Notes under the pieces: generated by a model | What the model was told of the DNA's origin: nothing | The model's database searches: none | Seen by the model: the letters and a program-made list of their open reading frames with translations, nothing else | Position numbers and translations under genes: made by a program | Source: Acidobacteriia bacterium UBA6623 | GTDB taxonomy: Bacteria > Acidobacteriota > Terriglobia > Bryobacterales > UBA6623 | Length of the DNA stretch: 14,515 nucleotides | Direction: 5' to 3' | NCBI GenBank assembly: GCA_002433055.1 | Contig: DJHJ01000019.1 | Location: 6,763 to 21,277 of the forward strand | Part shown: positions 6,779-13,390 of the stretch, in pieces | How positions within the stretch are numbered: the first letter of the stretch is position 1 | Layout of the letters: the number at the start of each line of letters is the position of its first letter

Positions 6779-7798
6779 CTATAATCGACCAGTTTCTTTG
6801 AAGTAGCGTTTGGCACCGGGATGGAGTGGAATACCGATATTGGAAGGGTTCCCGCCCTGGTTTGGATCAAATGCGAGCCATGCCTTGTGTGCCATAGCCA
6901 TCGCCTGTTTATTTTCACAGACAACTTTTGTAATGCGGTAGGCCAGATCTTCGGAGAGGTCCTTATGGGTGATCAGGACCGTTCCCATATCGACTGCTTG
7001 TGTAGGTTCTGATTGTCCTTTAAAGTATTCTGGCATCAGAGTGGGTGTGATTCCTGGCCCTTGAATCTTCTCAAGGACAGCGTCGGGCAGGTCAACAAAA
7101 CGTACGTTGGTCGTAGTCGTAATTTCGGTGACTGTGGGATGGCCTCGGATGGCTGTCTCAAAATACAAATCGGCACGACCATCTCGTAGGATTGAAGCAA
7201 TTTGGTTGGCTGAGACCTGCGTGATTTCACCGCCCTGTGCAATGATTTGATCACGACTGGTACCAAACGCATCAAACACCATATCTGCGAATACCGGAAC
7301 TACACTACCCGCAGGTTTCATGACTATTCGCAGTTGCTGTGGGTTAGCAAGAGCCTTTTCGAGGGTGTTGTTGCCAGTTCTTGCAATATATTCTTCCTGC
7401 AGTATGACGCTTAACCATACCTTGTTGAGTCCTCCTACAAGGGCGCGGATATTGTGATGCTTACGCCCCTTGTAAGCTAAAGGGTGGCCCGAGCGGGCCC
7501 AAGCTGAGGTTGCTGCTTGGGCAATAGCTATAGTTGCCTCACCTCGATCAACTAAGATTGGATTTCCTATCGCCCCGCCACGCGCGATGACCTCGATCTC
7601 CATTGCCGGTGGGAATTCCTCCGTGAGTAAGGTTGCAAGAGTGGCAGCGAAGATGTACCAGGATGTTCCAGGTCGCATGGCACCAATGGTAATCACCGTT
7701 CTTTTTTCAGTAGGGTCGTGACTTTCTTTGCAAGCAATTGCGAGCGTACTTATGATCACGACTGATAAGATTTTTTTGAAATGTTTTCGAAACTTCAT
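6779..7798 (-). CDS. TAXI-family TRAP transporter solute-binding lipoprotein
   Basis: A 339-residue extracytoplasmic receptor of the TAXI branch of TRAP transporters. A basic start (MKFRKHFKK) and hydrophobic stretch end in LAIAC (19-23), a lipobox-like site, so it is probably a lipoprotein. Characteristic TAXI features are TIGAMRPGTSWYIFAATLATLL near the mature N-terminus, ARGGAIGNPILVDRGEATIAIAQ, the central VMKPAGSVVPVFADMVFDAFG, ADLYFETAIRGHP and the C-terminal HPGAKRYFKETG. I start at the ATG at 7796-7798; a GTG four codons upstream (7810) is also possible and neither has a strong Shine-Dalgarno. It is last in a minus-strand series behind fprA, about 100 bases downstream of it. TAXI receptors normally sit beside a fused DctQM permease; none is here, and the separate QM pair at 2808-4591 is of the split kind usually served by DctP-type receptors. 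Confidence 0.92.
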   Translation of the reverse strand: MKFRKHFKKILSVVIISTLAIACKESHDPTEKRTVITIGAMRPGTSWYIFAATLATLLTEEFPPAMEIEVIARGGAIGNPILVDRGEATIAIAQAATSAWARSGHPLAYKGRKHHNIRALVGGLNKVWLSVILQEEYIARTGNNTLEKALANPQQLRIVMKPAGSVVPVFADMVFDAFGTSRDQIIAQGGEITQVSANQIASILRDGRADLYFETAIRGHPTVTEITTTTNVRFVDLPDAVLEKIQGPGITPTLMPEYFKGQSEPTQAVDMGTVLITHKDLSEDLAYRITKVVCENKQAMAMAHKAWLAFDPNQGGNPSNIGIPLHPGAKRYFKETGRL

Positions 7799-7912
7799 CT
7801 TTAATATCACTGCTGAAACATCACTATTGAGGAAACCGAAGGGGTTTCACCGATTTACTTCCCGCAATCATCTTAGCCTGTGTGCTATGACTTTTGCCTA
7901 TGTGATTTCTTG

Positions 7913-9334
7913 TCAATCTTTTGCGGATGCGATACTGTCCAGGGCCTTGAAGATTTCCTCTCGGCTAGTGATCTTCACCCTTGGCTGATGATTGGATACA
8001 CCCATCTCGGTTTCTAAACGGTCAATCTTTTGCCATTCGCCATAGGAGACATAGCGAATCTCTCGATTACGGAGAAGGTTTTCGATATCTTCTGAATCTA
8101 GGTTTTGAGGACTCAGTATAGTTTTTTGCCTAAAATCTGCTAGCAGGTTGGCCACTGTTTCCTTGGCATCGCTCTTGTTGGTCCCAATGACACCGCTGGC
8201 TCCGCGCTTGATCCAACCACTAACGTAGATACCCCGAATGGTGTTATCTATCGAAGGATCAATCACTCTACCCTGATCATTTGGTACGATTCCTCGATCG
8301 TCGAGGAAAGGTAGTCCGGGCAGTGGCTTGCCTTTGTAGCCGACCGAACGAAGTATCAGGCCGGTTTCGATCAATTCAGACTGTTCGGTTTGCGTCGAAT
8401 GGGTTCGGCCTTCCTTGTCGCAAGATAGCTTGTTACGGACTGTTCGTACACCTCTCACATTGCCTTTCTGGTCACCAATTATCTCTAACGGAGAAGTCAG
8501 AAAGCGTAAAGTAACACGACGGGGTTTCGGAACTTTAACTGGTGTGGCATAATCCTGCAGGATTTCAAGCTTGCGCTGTAGCATGGCATCACTGTCGGCA
8601 GCTTTTTGACTACTCGCATCGATGACTAATTCATGCTCGAATGTTCGCACATCTGCGTCGGCCATTCTTCCTAATTCCCGAATTTCTGGATTAGTAAATG
8701 CGGCTTGGACTGGACCACGTCTGCCCAGTATGTAGATCTCTCTAATGCCGCTATTTTTAAGTGCCCTGAGGGCATAGTCAGGGATATCAGTGGTTTGCAG
8801 TTCTTCTGTAGTGCTGGCCAGAATGCGTGCCACATCGATTGAGACATTGCCTACGCCAACGATTACTGCAACTGGGTGAGTGAGGTCGAACTGCCTATCG
8901 CAGTAGTCAGGATGACCGTTATACCAGGCAACAAATTCGGTCGCAGCATAGCTGCCGATCAAATCCTCGCCAGGGATGTTCATGCGGCGATCCGTCTGTG
9001 CCCCCGTTGTAAAAACAATACAGTGATAGTGGGCTTGTAAGTCGGCAAGGAAGACATCTTTTCCATACTCAACACCTCCAAAGAATCTGAAGTCCGGGTT
9101 GGTGGCCAACTTATGGTAAACCTTCACAACAGATTTGGTTTTCTGATGATCGGGAGCCACGCCAAGGCGCACCAACCCAAACGGGGTTGGCAGACGTTCG
9201 AAGACATCACATTTGACCGTCAAATCTGGTGTATCGAATAGTTGTTGCACTACGTAGAATCCGGCTGGGCCGGAACCAATTACTGCAACACGTAGGGGAT
9301 GTTCAGAGCTCCCTAAAAGTCTCGTATTTGACAT
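7913..9334 (-). CDS. fprA: NADPH-ferredoxin reductase, FprA/adrenodoxin reductase type
   Basis: A 473-residue FAD enzyme that moves electrons between NADP(H) and a ferredoxin. The FAD-binding motif VAVIGSGPAGFY lies at residues 16-27, followed by the family signature PTPFGLVRLGVAPDH. A second dinucleotide-binding loop, VIVGVGNVSIDVARIL, is in the NADP domain near residues 157-172. The late segment YVSGWIKRGASGVIGTNKSDA closely matches the conserved block of FprA and mitochondrial adrenodoxin reductase. Length is near the family norm, with about 15 additional residues at each end. No ferredoxin gene is adjacent, so the partner is unknown. The ATG start at 9332-9334 lacks a clear Shine-Dalgarno. 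It lies 97 bases behind the PQQ-like gene and about 100 bases ahead of the TAXI receptor, all in the same direction; one operon is possible but not shown. A hairpin GAAACC/GGTTTC (7832-7848) lies downstream, without a T-run. Confidence 0.92.
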   Translation of the reverse strand: MSNTRLLGSSEHPLRVAVIGSGPAGFYVVQQLFDTPDLTVKCDVFERLPTPFGLVRLGVAPDHQKTKSVVKVYHKLATNPDFRFFGGVEYGKDVFLADLQAHYHCIVFTTGAQTDRRMNIPGEDLIGSYAATEFVAWYNGHPDYCDRQFDLTHPVAVIVGVGNVSIDVARILASTTEELQTTDIPDYALRALKNSGIREIYILGRRGPVQAAFTNPEIRELGRMADADVRTFEHELVIDASSQKAADSDAMLQRKLEILQDYATPVKVPKPRRVTLRFLTSPLEIIGDQKGNVRGVRTVRNKLSCDKEGRTHSTQTEQSELIETGLILRSVGYKGKPLPGLPFLDDRGIVPNDQGRVIDPSIDNTIRGIYVSGWIKRGASGVIGTNKSDAKETVANLLADFRQKTILSPQNLDSEDIENLLRNREIRYVSYGEWQKIDRLETEMGVSNHQPRVKITSREEIFKALDSIASAKD

Positions 9335-9431
9335 TGCTGAATGAACTATTGGATTGTCTGTATGATCTAGAGTAATTGCACATCGTCAGAAAACTTGACG
9401 ACTATCCGTTGGGGACCTTTGTGCCATTTTT

Positions 9432-10874
9432 CTAATGAGTCTGGCCAAAGGCGTAGAGAGCACTTTCTGTTCGCACATATAGTTTATTGTCAGCGATTGA
9501 AGGTGACGCGTAACATGCTTCCACAAGGTCGTTGACAGCAAGTAACTGCCAGTTTGCACCAGCCCGTACAACGCTAATTTTTCCGTTTTGGGATGTGAAG
9601 TAAATCTTGCCATTCGCGGCGACAGGAGAGGCGTAGTACTTATCGATTGCTCCAGTTAGGCGTCCCTGTTTCAATACCTGTCCGTCTCTCGGGTCTAACG
9701 CCGTCAAAATTCCTCCGTCTTTGATGGTATAAAGAATTTCCCGATAGAGCAAAGGTGAGGAGACAACTGGAACAGCTTTTTCATAGCGCCACATTGTTGC
9801 TTCTGCAGTAATATTTCCGCTGGCACCTGAAGGTGGGCGGAGTGCAAAGGTGGAATTACGTGCCATTCTTCGTGCACGGAAAAACTCCCAATCGCGTTGA
9901 TTGAGTTTGCCGTCGGCATCGAGATCCACTAGCCCCCAGCCTCCTCCATGACGCCAACCGTTCTCAATTGCTTCTTGTTCTGATATCTTGCCGTCACCAT
10001 CAATGTCCCCTTTTTTTATTGCTGTTTCGTAGGGTGGCAAATTTTGATATTCCACAGGAGCCCAGCCAGTGGCATAAATCATCTCGCCATCAACGACTGC
10101 AATTGGTTTCATTTGCCACGTGGGACCACTAGACCACCAAAGGCGTTCTCCCGTTGTTGCTTCATATGATGATATGCGATATGAGCTCGGCGTGATAATC
10201 TGGAGCGGGCCACCTTTCGGACGGTACAGAGTTGGTGTTGAATACCCATGTACAGCTTCCGGACGTTCTGCTTTCCAACGGATCTCACCGTTTTCACAAT
10301 CCAAGGCCAAAAGATAAGACATTTCATCTTGGTCTGACATTAGAACGACCGTGTTGTTCACCAGAATGGGTGAAGTTCCATGACCATTGGGAGTACTGAA
10401 AGGGCCCAGAGGAACCCGCCAGCGTTCTTTCCCGTTTGAGTCGTAGGAAATTACTCCATAATCCCCAAAGAAAACGTATACATTAGAGCCGTCAGTCACC
10501 GGGCTGGGTGAAGCAGGACCGTTAATCCGATGAAATGGCTCTCTGCGGTGTCTCGGAACCTCTTGCTTCCAAAGGATTTTACCTGATGTGAGATCCAGGC
10601 AAATTGTATAGAGTAGTCCTCCTTCGCCAGCGGTCACAAAAATCCGATCCTTGGTGAAAACCGGCGAGGAGTGTCCTGCAGGGAGAGGTGTACGCCAATA
10701 GAGATTTTGGTGTGTGCCAAAGTGAGTAGGTAGTTTTGCTGTCTCGGCTATACCAGCCCCGTTGGGTCCACGGAATCGAGTCCAACCTTCTGCGTTGAGA
10801 GCTCCTCCAATATGAAACAGGATCAATATGGTTGCAACATGACGAAGTAGTAGCAAGTATTTGATTTTGTACAT
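9432..10874 (-). CDS. exported PQQ-like beta-propeller protein with an EF-hand pair
   Basis: A 480-residue protein beginning with a signal peptide (MYKIKYLLLL...GGALNA, cleavage near residue 28). The mature start, WTRFRGPNGAGIA, is typical of the secreted PQQ-binding-like propeller proteins of Planctomycetota and Acidobacteriota. Blade repeats are visible as LTSGKILWK, SNGKERWRV, ENGEIRWKA, TTGERLWW and DPRDGQVL, so a WD40/BamB-like propeller is likely. Between blades, residues 290-301 (DIDGDGKISEQE) and 317-328 (DLDADGKLNQRD) are two EF-hand calcium loops; the second ends in Asp rather than Glu. I start at the ATG at 10872-10874 because it gives a proper signal peptide. The frame extends to a TTG at 10913, with AGGT six bases ahead of it, which would put 13 residues before the signal. 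The catalytic role, if any, is unknown. Confidence 0.87.
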   Translation of the reverse strand: MYKIKYLLLLRHVATILILFHIGGALNAEGWTRFRGPNGAGIAETAKLPTHFGTHQNLYWRTPLPAGHSSPVFTKDRIFVTAGEGGLLYTICLDLTSGKILWKQEVPRHRREPFHRINGPASPSPVTDGSNVYVFFGDYGVISYDSNGKERWRVPLGPFSTPNGHGTSPILVNNTVVLMSDQDEMSYLLALDCENGEIRWKAERPEAVHGYSTPTLYRPKGGPLQIITPSSYRISSYEATTGERLWWSSGPTWQMKPIAVVDGEMIYATGWAPVEYQNLPPYETAIKKGDIDGDGKISEQEAIENGWRHGGGWGLVDLDADGKLNQRDWEFFRARRMARNSTFALRPPSGASGNITAEATMWRYEKAVPVVSSPLLYREILYTIKDGGILTALDPRDGQVLKQGRLTGAIDKYYASPVAANGKIYFTSQNGKISVVRAGANWQLLAVNDLVEACYASPSIADNKLYVRTESALYAFGQTH

Positions 10875-10908
10875 ATCACCAAGGAAGATCTCAAGACAAA
10901 AGTACGAT

Positions 10909-10921
10909 GTCAAGTCTTGAC
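10909..10921. promoter_or_regulatory. inverted repeat between the propeller gene and the Fur-family gene
   Basis: GTCAAG (10909-10914) and CTTGAC (10916-10921) form a perfect inverted repeat around one base. It lies just upstream of the propeller gene's ATG, in the divergent region shared with the Fur-family regulator gene. This is a possible operator. The match could be chance, and I cannot assign a regulator. Confidence 0.25.
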
Positions 10922-11089
10922 CTAGAGAATCTTCCGTTTGCAGTGTTCACAGCAGAATACACATCGGTTGATACAGCATATGTTTCTGGGATGGGTTAAT
11001 GTCATCAGACCTAATCTTGTATAGAGTTGCCAAAACGATTTTTTTTTTTATCTCTGTGCTAGCATTAAAGGGCTTCAGGTGTTGTTTTC

Positions 11090-11572
11090 ATGGTGCAGCC
11101 AACCACTTCTCTCAAGGGCCCTTTACGCAAGCGTGGCGTGCGTTTGACTAGGCAGAGAGAATTATTGTTTGAGATTATCCACAATTCTCACACTCATCTT
11201 GATGCGGATCGGCTCTACGAGATCGCCAGGAAACGGGATGCCAAAATCAGCAGAGTGACGGTTTACAGGACCCTCAAAGTTCTCAAGCAAGAAGGTTTAA
11301 TTGATGAGCTTGACTTACTTCATCACGAAGGGGATCAGCACTACTATGAAACTCGACTTAAACGTGAGCATGCCCATGTAGTATGCTTGCGCTGTGGTGC
11401 CGTCCAGGAGTTTTTTGGGAGTCCAATCCAGGATCTCAAGGATCAGGTTGAGTCCGATTTTGGGTTCAAAATCCTTCTAGCTCGTACGGAAGTCGGTGGA
11501 TACTGCGCCGATTGCCAGAGTTCCGGTGTCGAAGAATCCGGAACAGGGGTAAAGTCCGACATTGATCAGTAA
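11090..11572 (+). CDS. Fur-family metal-responsive transcriptional regulator
   Basis: A 160-residue DNA-binding repressor of the Fur/Zur/PerR family. The N-terminal winged helix has RLTRQRELLFEII (18-30) and the recognition helix SRVTVYRTL (54-62). The dimerisation domain follows with HHEGDQHYYE (78-87) and HAHVVCLRCG (94-103). Cys99/Cys102 and Cys139/Cys142 form the structural Cys4 zinc site, and His78, His79, His84, His94 and His96 are candidates for the regulatory metal site. The sequence alone does not separate Fur from Zur or PerR. The ATG has TCAGGTG about eight bases upstream, and an 11-base T tract (11039-11049) lies in its promoter region. Downstream on the same strand are a TorF-like porin and a ZnuD-like TonB receptor, so zinc or iron control of outer-membrane uptake is the likely job. 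That assignment is inference. Confidence 0.93.
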   Translation: MVQPTTSLKGPLRKRGVRLTRQRELLFEIIHNSHTHLDADRLYEIARKRDAKISRVTVYRTLKVLKQEGLIDELDLLHHEGDQHYYETRLKREHAHVVCLRCGAVQEFFGSPIQDLKDQVESDFGFKILLARTEVGGYCADCQSSGVEESGTGVKSDIDQ

Positions 11573-12056
11573 GGATGCCCGACTGGATTACTCCCAGAGG
11601 GTTTTAAATTTTTTACTTACCAACAGAGTAGGTCCGAAGCGTAATGTGTAATGTGCTCGGAGTTTGGAGATGCTCTGATTGCATCGAAACCTGCGCACCA
11701 TAATCCTAAAAAAATCAACTGCAAGGGTAATTTTTTTATCGAACGGATACTTCACATCAGGTTTACATTTAATTGGGATGGCCTCGAAACTCAATAGGAA
11801 CAGTAGTTTTCCGTTCTTATGTCGGAGATATTCGCAGCCGCAAAAGTTTTTCTATCGTGCCCATAACAATTATCTTCTTGCTGTGTTGTTAGATCTGCCT
11901 TAGAGTTAGATTGACGGTTGGGGAATTTCCGAGACGAACCTCTGCAGCCAAGCTACTTTCGAGCTCGAATGAGGGTTCTTAGCTAGGCGTAACCGCGAAA
12001 AACAATCGCTACAAAGCGCATTTTAAGTGGAGAGACGAAGGGATTAGGTGGCAGCA
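11573..12056 (+). other. 484-base non-coding gap with several inverted repeats
   Basis: No convincing gene is present: open frames here are short and lack initiation signals. Visible structure includes GTTT-GGA-GATGC/GCATC-G-AAAC (11662-11690), an AT-only stem AAAAAAAT/ATTTTTTT (near 11708-11738), TAACAA/TTGTTA (11864-11891), and GCC-A-AGCTA paired with TAGCT-A-GGC (11947-11988) enclosing TTCG/CGAA. The last hairpin ends about 70 bases before the porin start and could be part of its 5' leader. A tandem GTAATGT duplication lies at 11641-11654. After the Fur-family stop, CCC-AGA-GGG-TTTT is only a weak terminator candidate. A small RNA or structured leader is possible but unproven. Confidence 0.5.
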
Positions 12057-12797
12057 ATGAAAAAGGTCAAGACATTTTTGGTTATTCTTTCACTGGCGGT
12101 ATCCATAGGAGCCGTTGGTGCTCAAGCAGACGGTCACGAAGAAGAGGAGCGGGCCTGGAATGTCACATTCGACAGTGCGGGTGTCAGTAAGTACATTTGG
12201 CGTGGACAGGAACTAGCAGGAGGGTCGTGGCAGCCAGGCATTACACTCAGCAATGGGGGGTTTTCAATTTCCTCGTGGAGTAATGTTGCTCCCAATACGG
12301 CCGTCAGTAGTTGGACAGAGCATGACCTTACGGTTGATTATGGTTTTGCAGTAACTGACAAAATATCTGCCAATATAGGCTATATCAATTACGCCTTCCC
12401 AAATCTTGGACCTTTGGACCGTTATTCAAACGAAATTTACGCCGGTCTCGCGTATGACACGTTCTTGTCGCCAAGTGTCACCGTCTACGGCGATTTTGGT
12501 CATGGGAATGGAATGTACTACAGCTTTGGTATCGGACATTCTGTACCTATTGGTCCTGTAGACCGCGGCATCGCTATGAACCTATCAGCGTCTCTAGGCT
12601 ACAACCAAGGACAATGGATTGATAAATCAACCGTAAGCGATGTGGTCTTAGGAGTTTCACTCGATATCCCATTTAGCCAATTTTCAATCTCGCCATTTTT
12701 GCAGTACATTACTGGCGATAAAGGTTTGAGGGGTTGTGAGGGATGTTTCTACTACACTGGATCGATCGCAGGTGTTTCCGTGAGTTATACCTACTAA
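12057..12797 (+). CDS. TorF-like putative outer-membrane porin
   Basis: A 246-residue protein with a signal peptide (MKKVKTFLVILSLAVSIGA, cleavage near AQA at 22-24), a short acidic/His segment GHEEEER, then alternating beta-strand-like sequence to a C-terminal aromatic residue (SVSYTY). The opening FDSAGVSKYIWRGQELAGG and the Trp/Gly-rich strands match the TorF family of putative porins (gcw_chp, TIGR02001), which is of unknown function. The likely location is the outer membrane as a small barrel of 10-14 strands. I chose the ATG at 12057 with AGGTGG five bases upstream; a GTG three codons earlier (12048) is also preceded by GAAGGG. GCEGC near the C-terminus holds two cysteines that could form a disulfide. 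Its place between a Fur-family regulator and a TonB receptor suggests a metal-related role, by inference. Confidence 0.85.
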   Translation: MKKVKTFLVILSLAVSIGAVGAQADGHEEEERAWNVTFDSAGVSKYIWRGQELAGGSWQPGITLSNGGFSISSWSNVAPNTAVSSWTEHDLTVDYGFAVTDKISANIGYINYAFPNLGPLDRYSNEIYAGLAYDTFLSPSVTVYGDFGHGNGMYYSFGIGHSVPIGPVDRGIAMNLSASLGYNQGQWIDKSTVSDVVLGVSLDIPFSQFSISPFLQYITGDKGLRGCEGCFYYTGSIAGVSVSYTY

Positions 12798-12909
12798 AGG
12801 TAGGGTATTAGTTCTCCTTAACAGACGATACTGCCACCCTTTGCTGTACTCCATAAGCATGTGGATCACATGGGGTGGTGGTGTTTTATGTGCTATATTT
12901 TGGCCACAT

Positions 12910-12939
12910 TTGACAGCATCAGTGTCAATTTTGTAGATT
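12910..12939 (+). promoter_or_regulatory. promoter overlapping a 19-base palindromic operator candidate
   Basis: TTGACA (12910-12915) is an exact -35 consensus. Eighteen bases downstream, TAGATT (12934-12939) is a partial -10 match. The -35 is also the left arm of a perfect inverted repeat TTGACA-N7-TGTCAA (12910-12928). Its 19-base length equals the usual size of Fur-type boxes, although the bases do not resemble the E. coli Fur consensus. A repressor bound here would block RNA polymerase. The predicted transcription start falls within a few bases of the ATG of the following small gene. Confidence 0.45.
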
Positions 12940-12943
12940 TAGC

Positions 12944-13228
12944 ATGGACGGTGTGATTGTGAACTCTACATTCCCTAAAGTCTGGATAATCCTTGCGGTG
13001 GCGGTTTTGTTATCGCCAGTTTGTGTGCTGACTTGTTTCGAAGATAGCCAGCATGGTTTTCAGGATATTCCCGAACAGTGTGTACATCGTATCACTGAGG
13101 ATTCTGAGTTGGCCTACGGTGTTCAACACGACGGGTTCCATGAGTCTGTGATCACAATTGTGAGACTGACTTCTTCACACGGCTCTACACCTTGGCTGAA
13201 AAAACAGCTAACCCCATTACTAATCTAG
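12944..13228 (+). CDS. small exported or membrane-anchored protein of unknown function
   Basis: A possible 94-residue protein I do not recognise. Residues 12-30 (KVWIILAVAVLLSPVCVLT) are a hydrophobic helix that looks like a signal peptide or anchor. The remaining polar part has five His (37, 48, 62, 66, 79) and Cys31 and Cys46, with segments such as FEDSQHGFQD and GVQHDGFHES. VLTC at 28-31 is only a poor lipobox. There is no Shine-Dalgarno, and the candidate promoter would start transcription almost at the ATG, so translation would be leaderless; in-frame GTGs at 12953 and 12959 are alternatives. It sits between the porin and the TonB receptor in the same direction, 162 bases before the receptor. 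It may be a chance frame in the receptor's 5' region. Confidence 0.4.
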   Translation: MDGVIVNSTFPKVWIILAVAVLLSPVCVLTCFEDSQHGFQDIPEQCVHRITEDSELAYGVQHDGFHESVITIVRLTSSHGSTPWLKKQLTPLLI

Positions 13229-13321
13229 AAAGCTCCTCTACTGTTAGACACACAGGCACGTACTGCCGCCAGAAAACCGTTAAGAGTATTCTGAGGCACT
13301 TATTGGTCTGTTTGCTCGTTA

Positions 13322-13344
13322 TTGAGGACGGAGTGTCCTCTCAA
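13322..13344 (+). promoter_or_regulatory. hairpin in the leader of the TonB receptor gene
   Basis: GAGGAC (13324-13329) and GTCCTC (13335-13340) form a perfect six-pair stem with a five-base loop, flanked by TT and TCAA that can extend the pairing with a bulge. It lies about 50 bases before the receptor start. It could be a weak terminator of the preceding small gene (AT-rich sequence follows, but no clean T-run) or a leader hairpin. Confidence 0.35.
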
Positions 13345-13390
13345 CTTTAATTTTCGATCAGGGTTTTTTAACAGAGGAGTACTTTCATTG

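Noticed and set aside
11588..11903. Short open frames on both strands in the gap between the Fur-family gene and the porin
   Set aside because: They overlap each other, lack initiation signals and have low-complexity, basic or aromatic-rich translations typical of AT-rich spacer.
12910..12928. Classical Fur or Zur box at the palindrome
   Set aside because: The arms TTGACA/TGTCAA do not match the GATAATGATAATCATTATC Fur consensus or the TGTTATA-type Zur consensus; kept only as a generic operator candidate.
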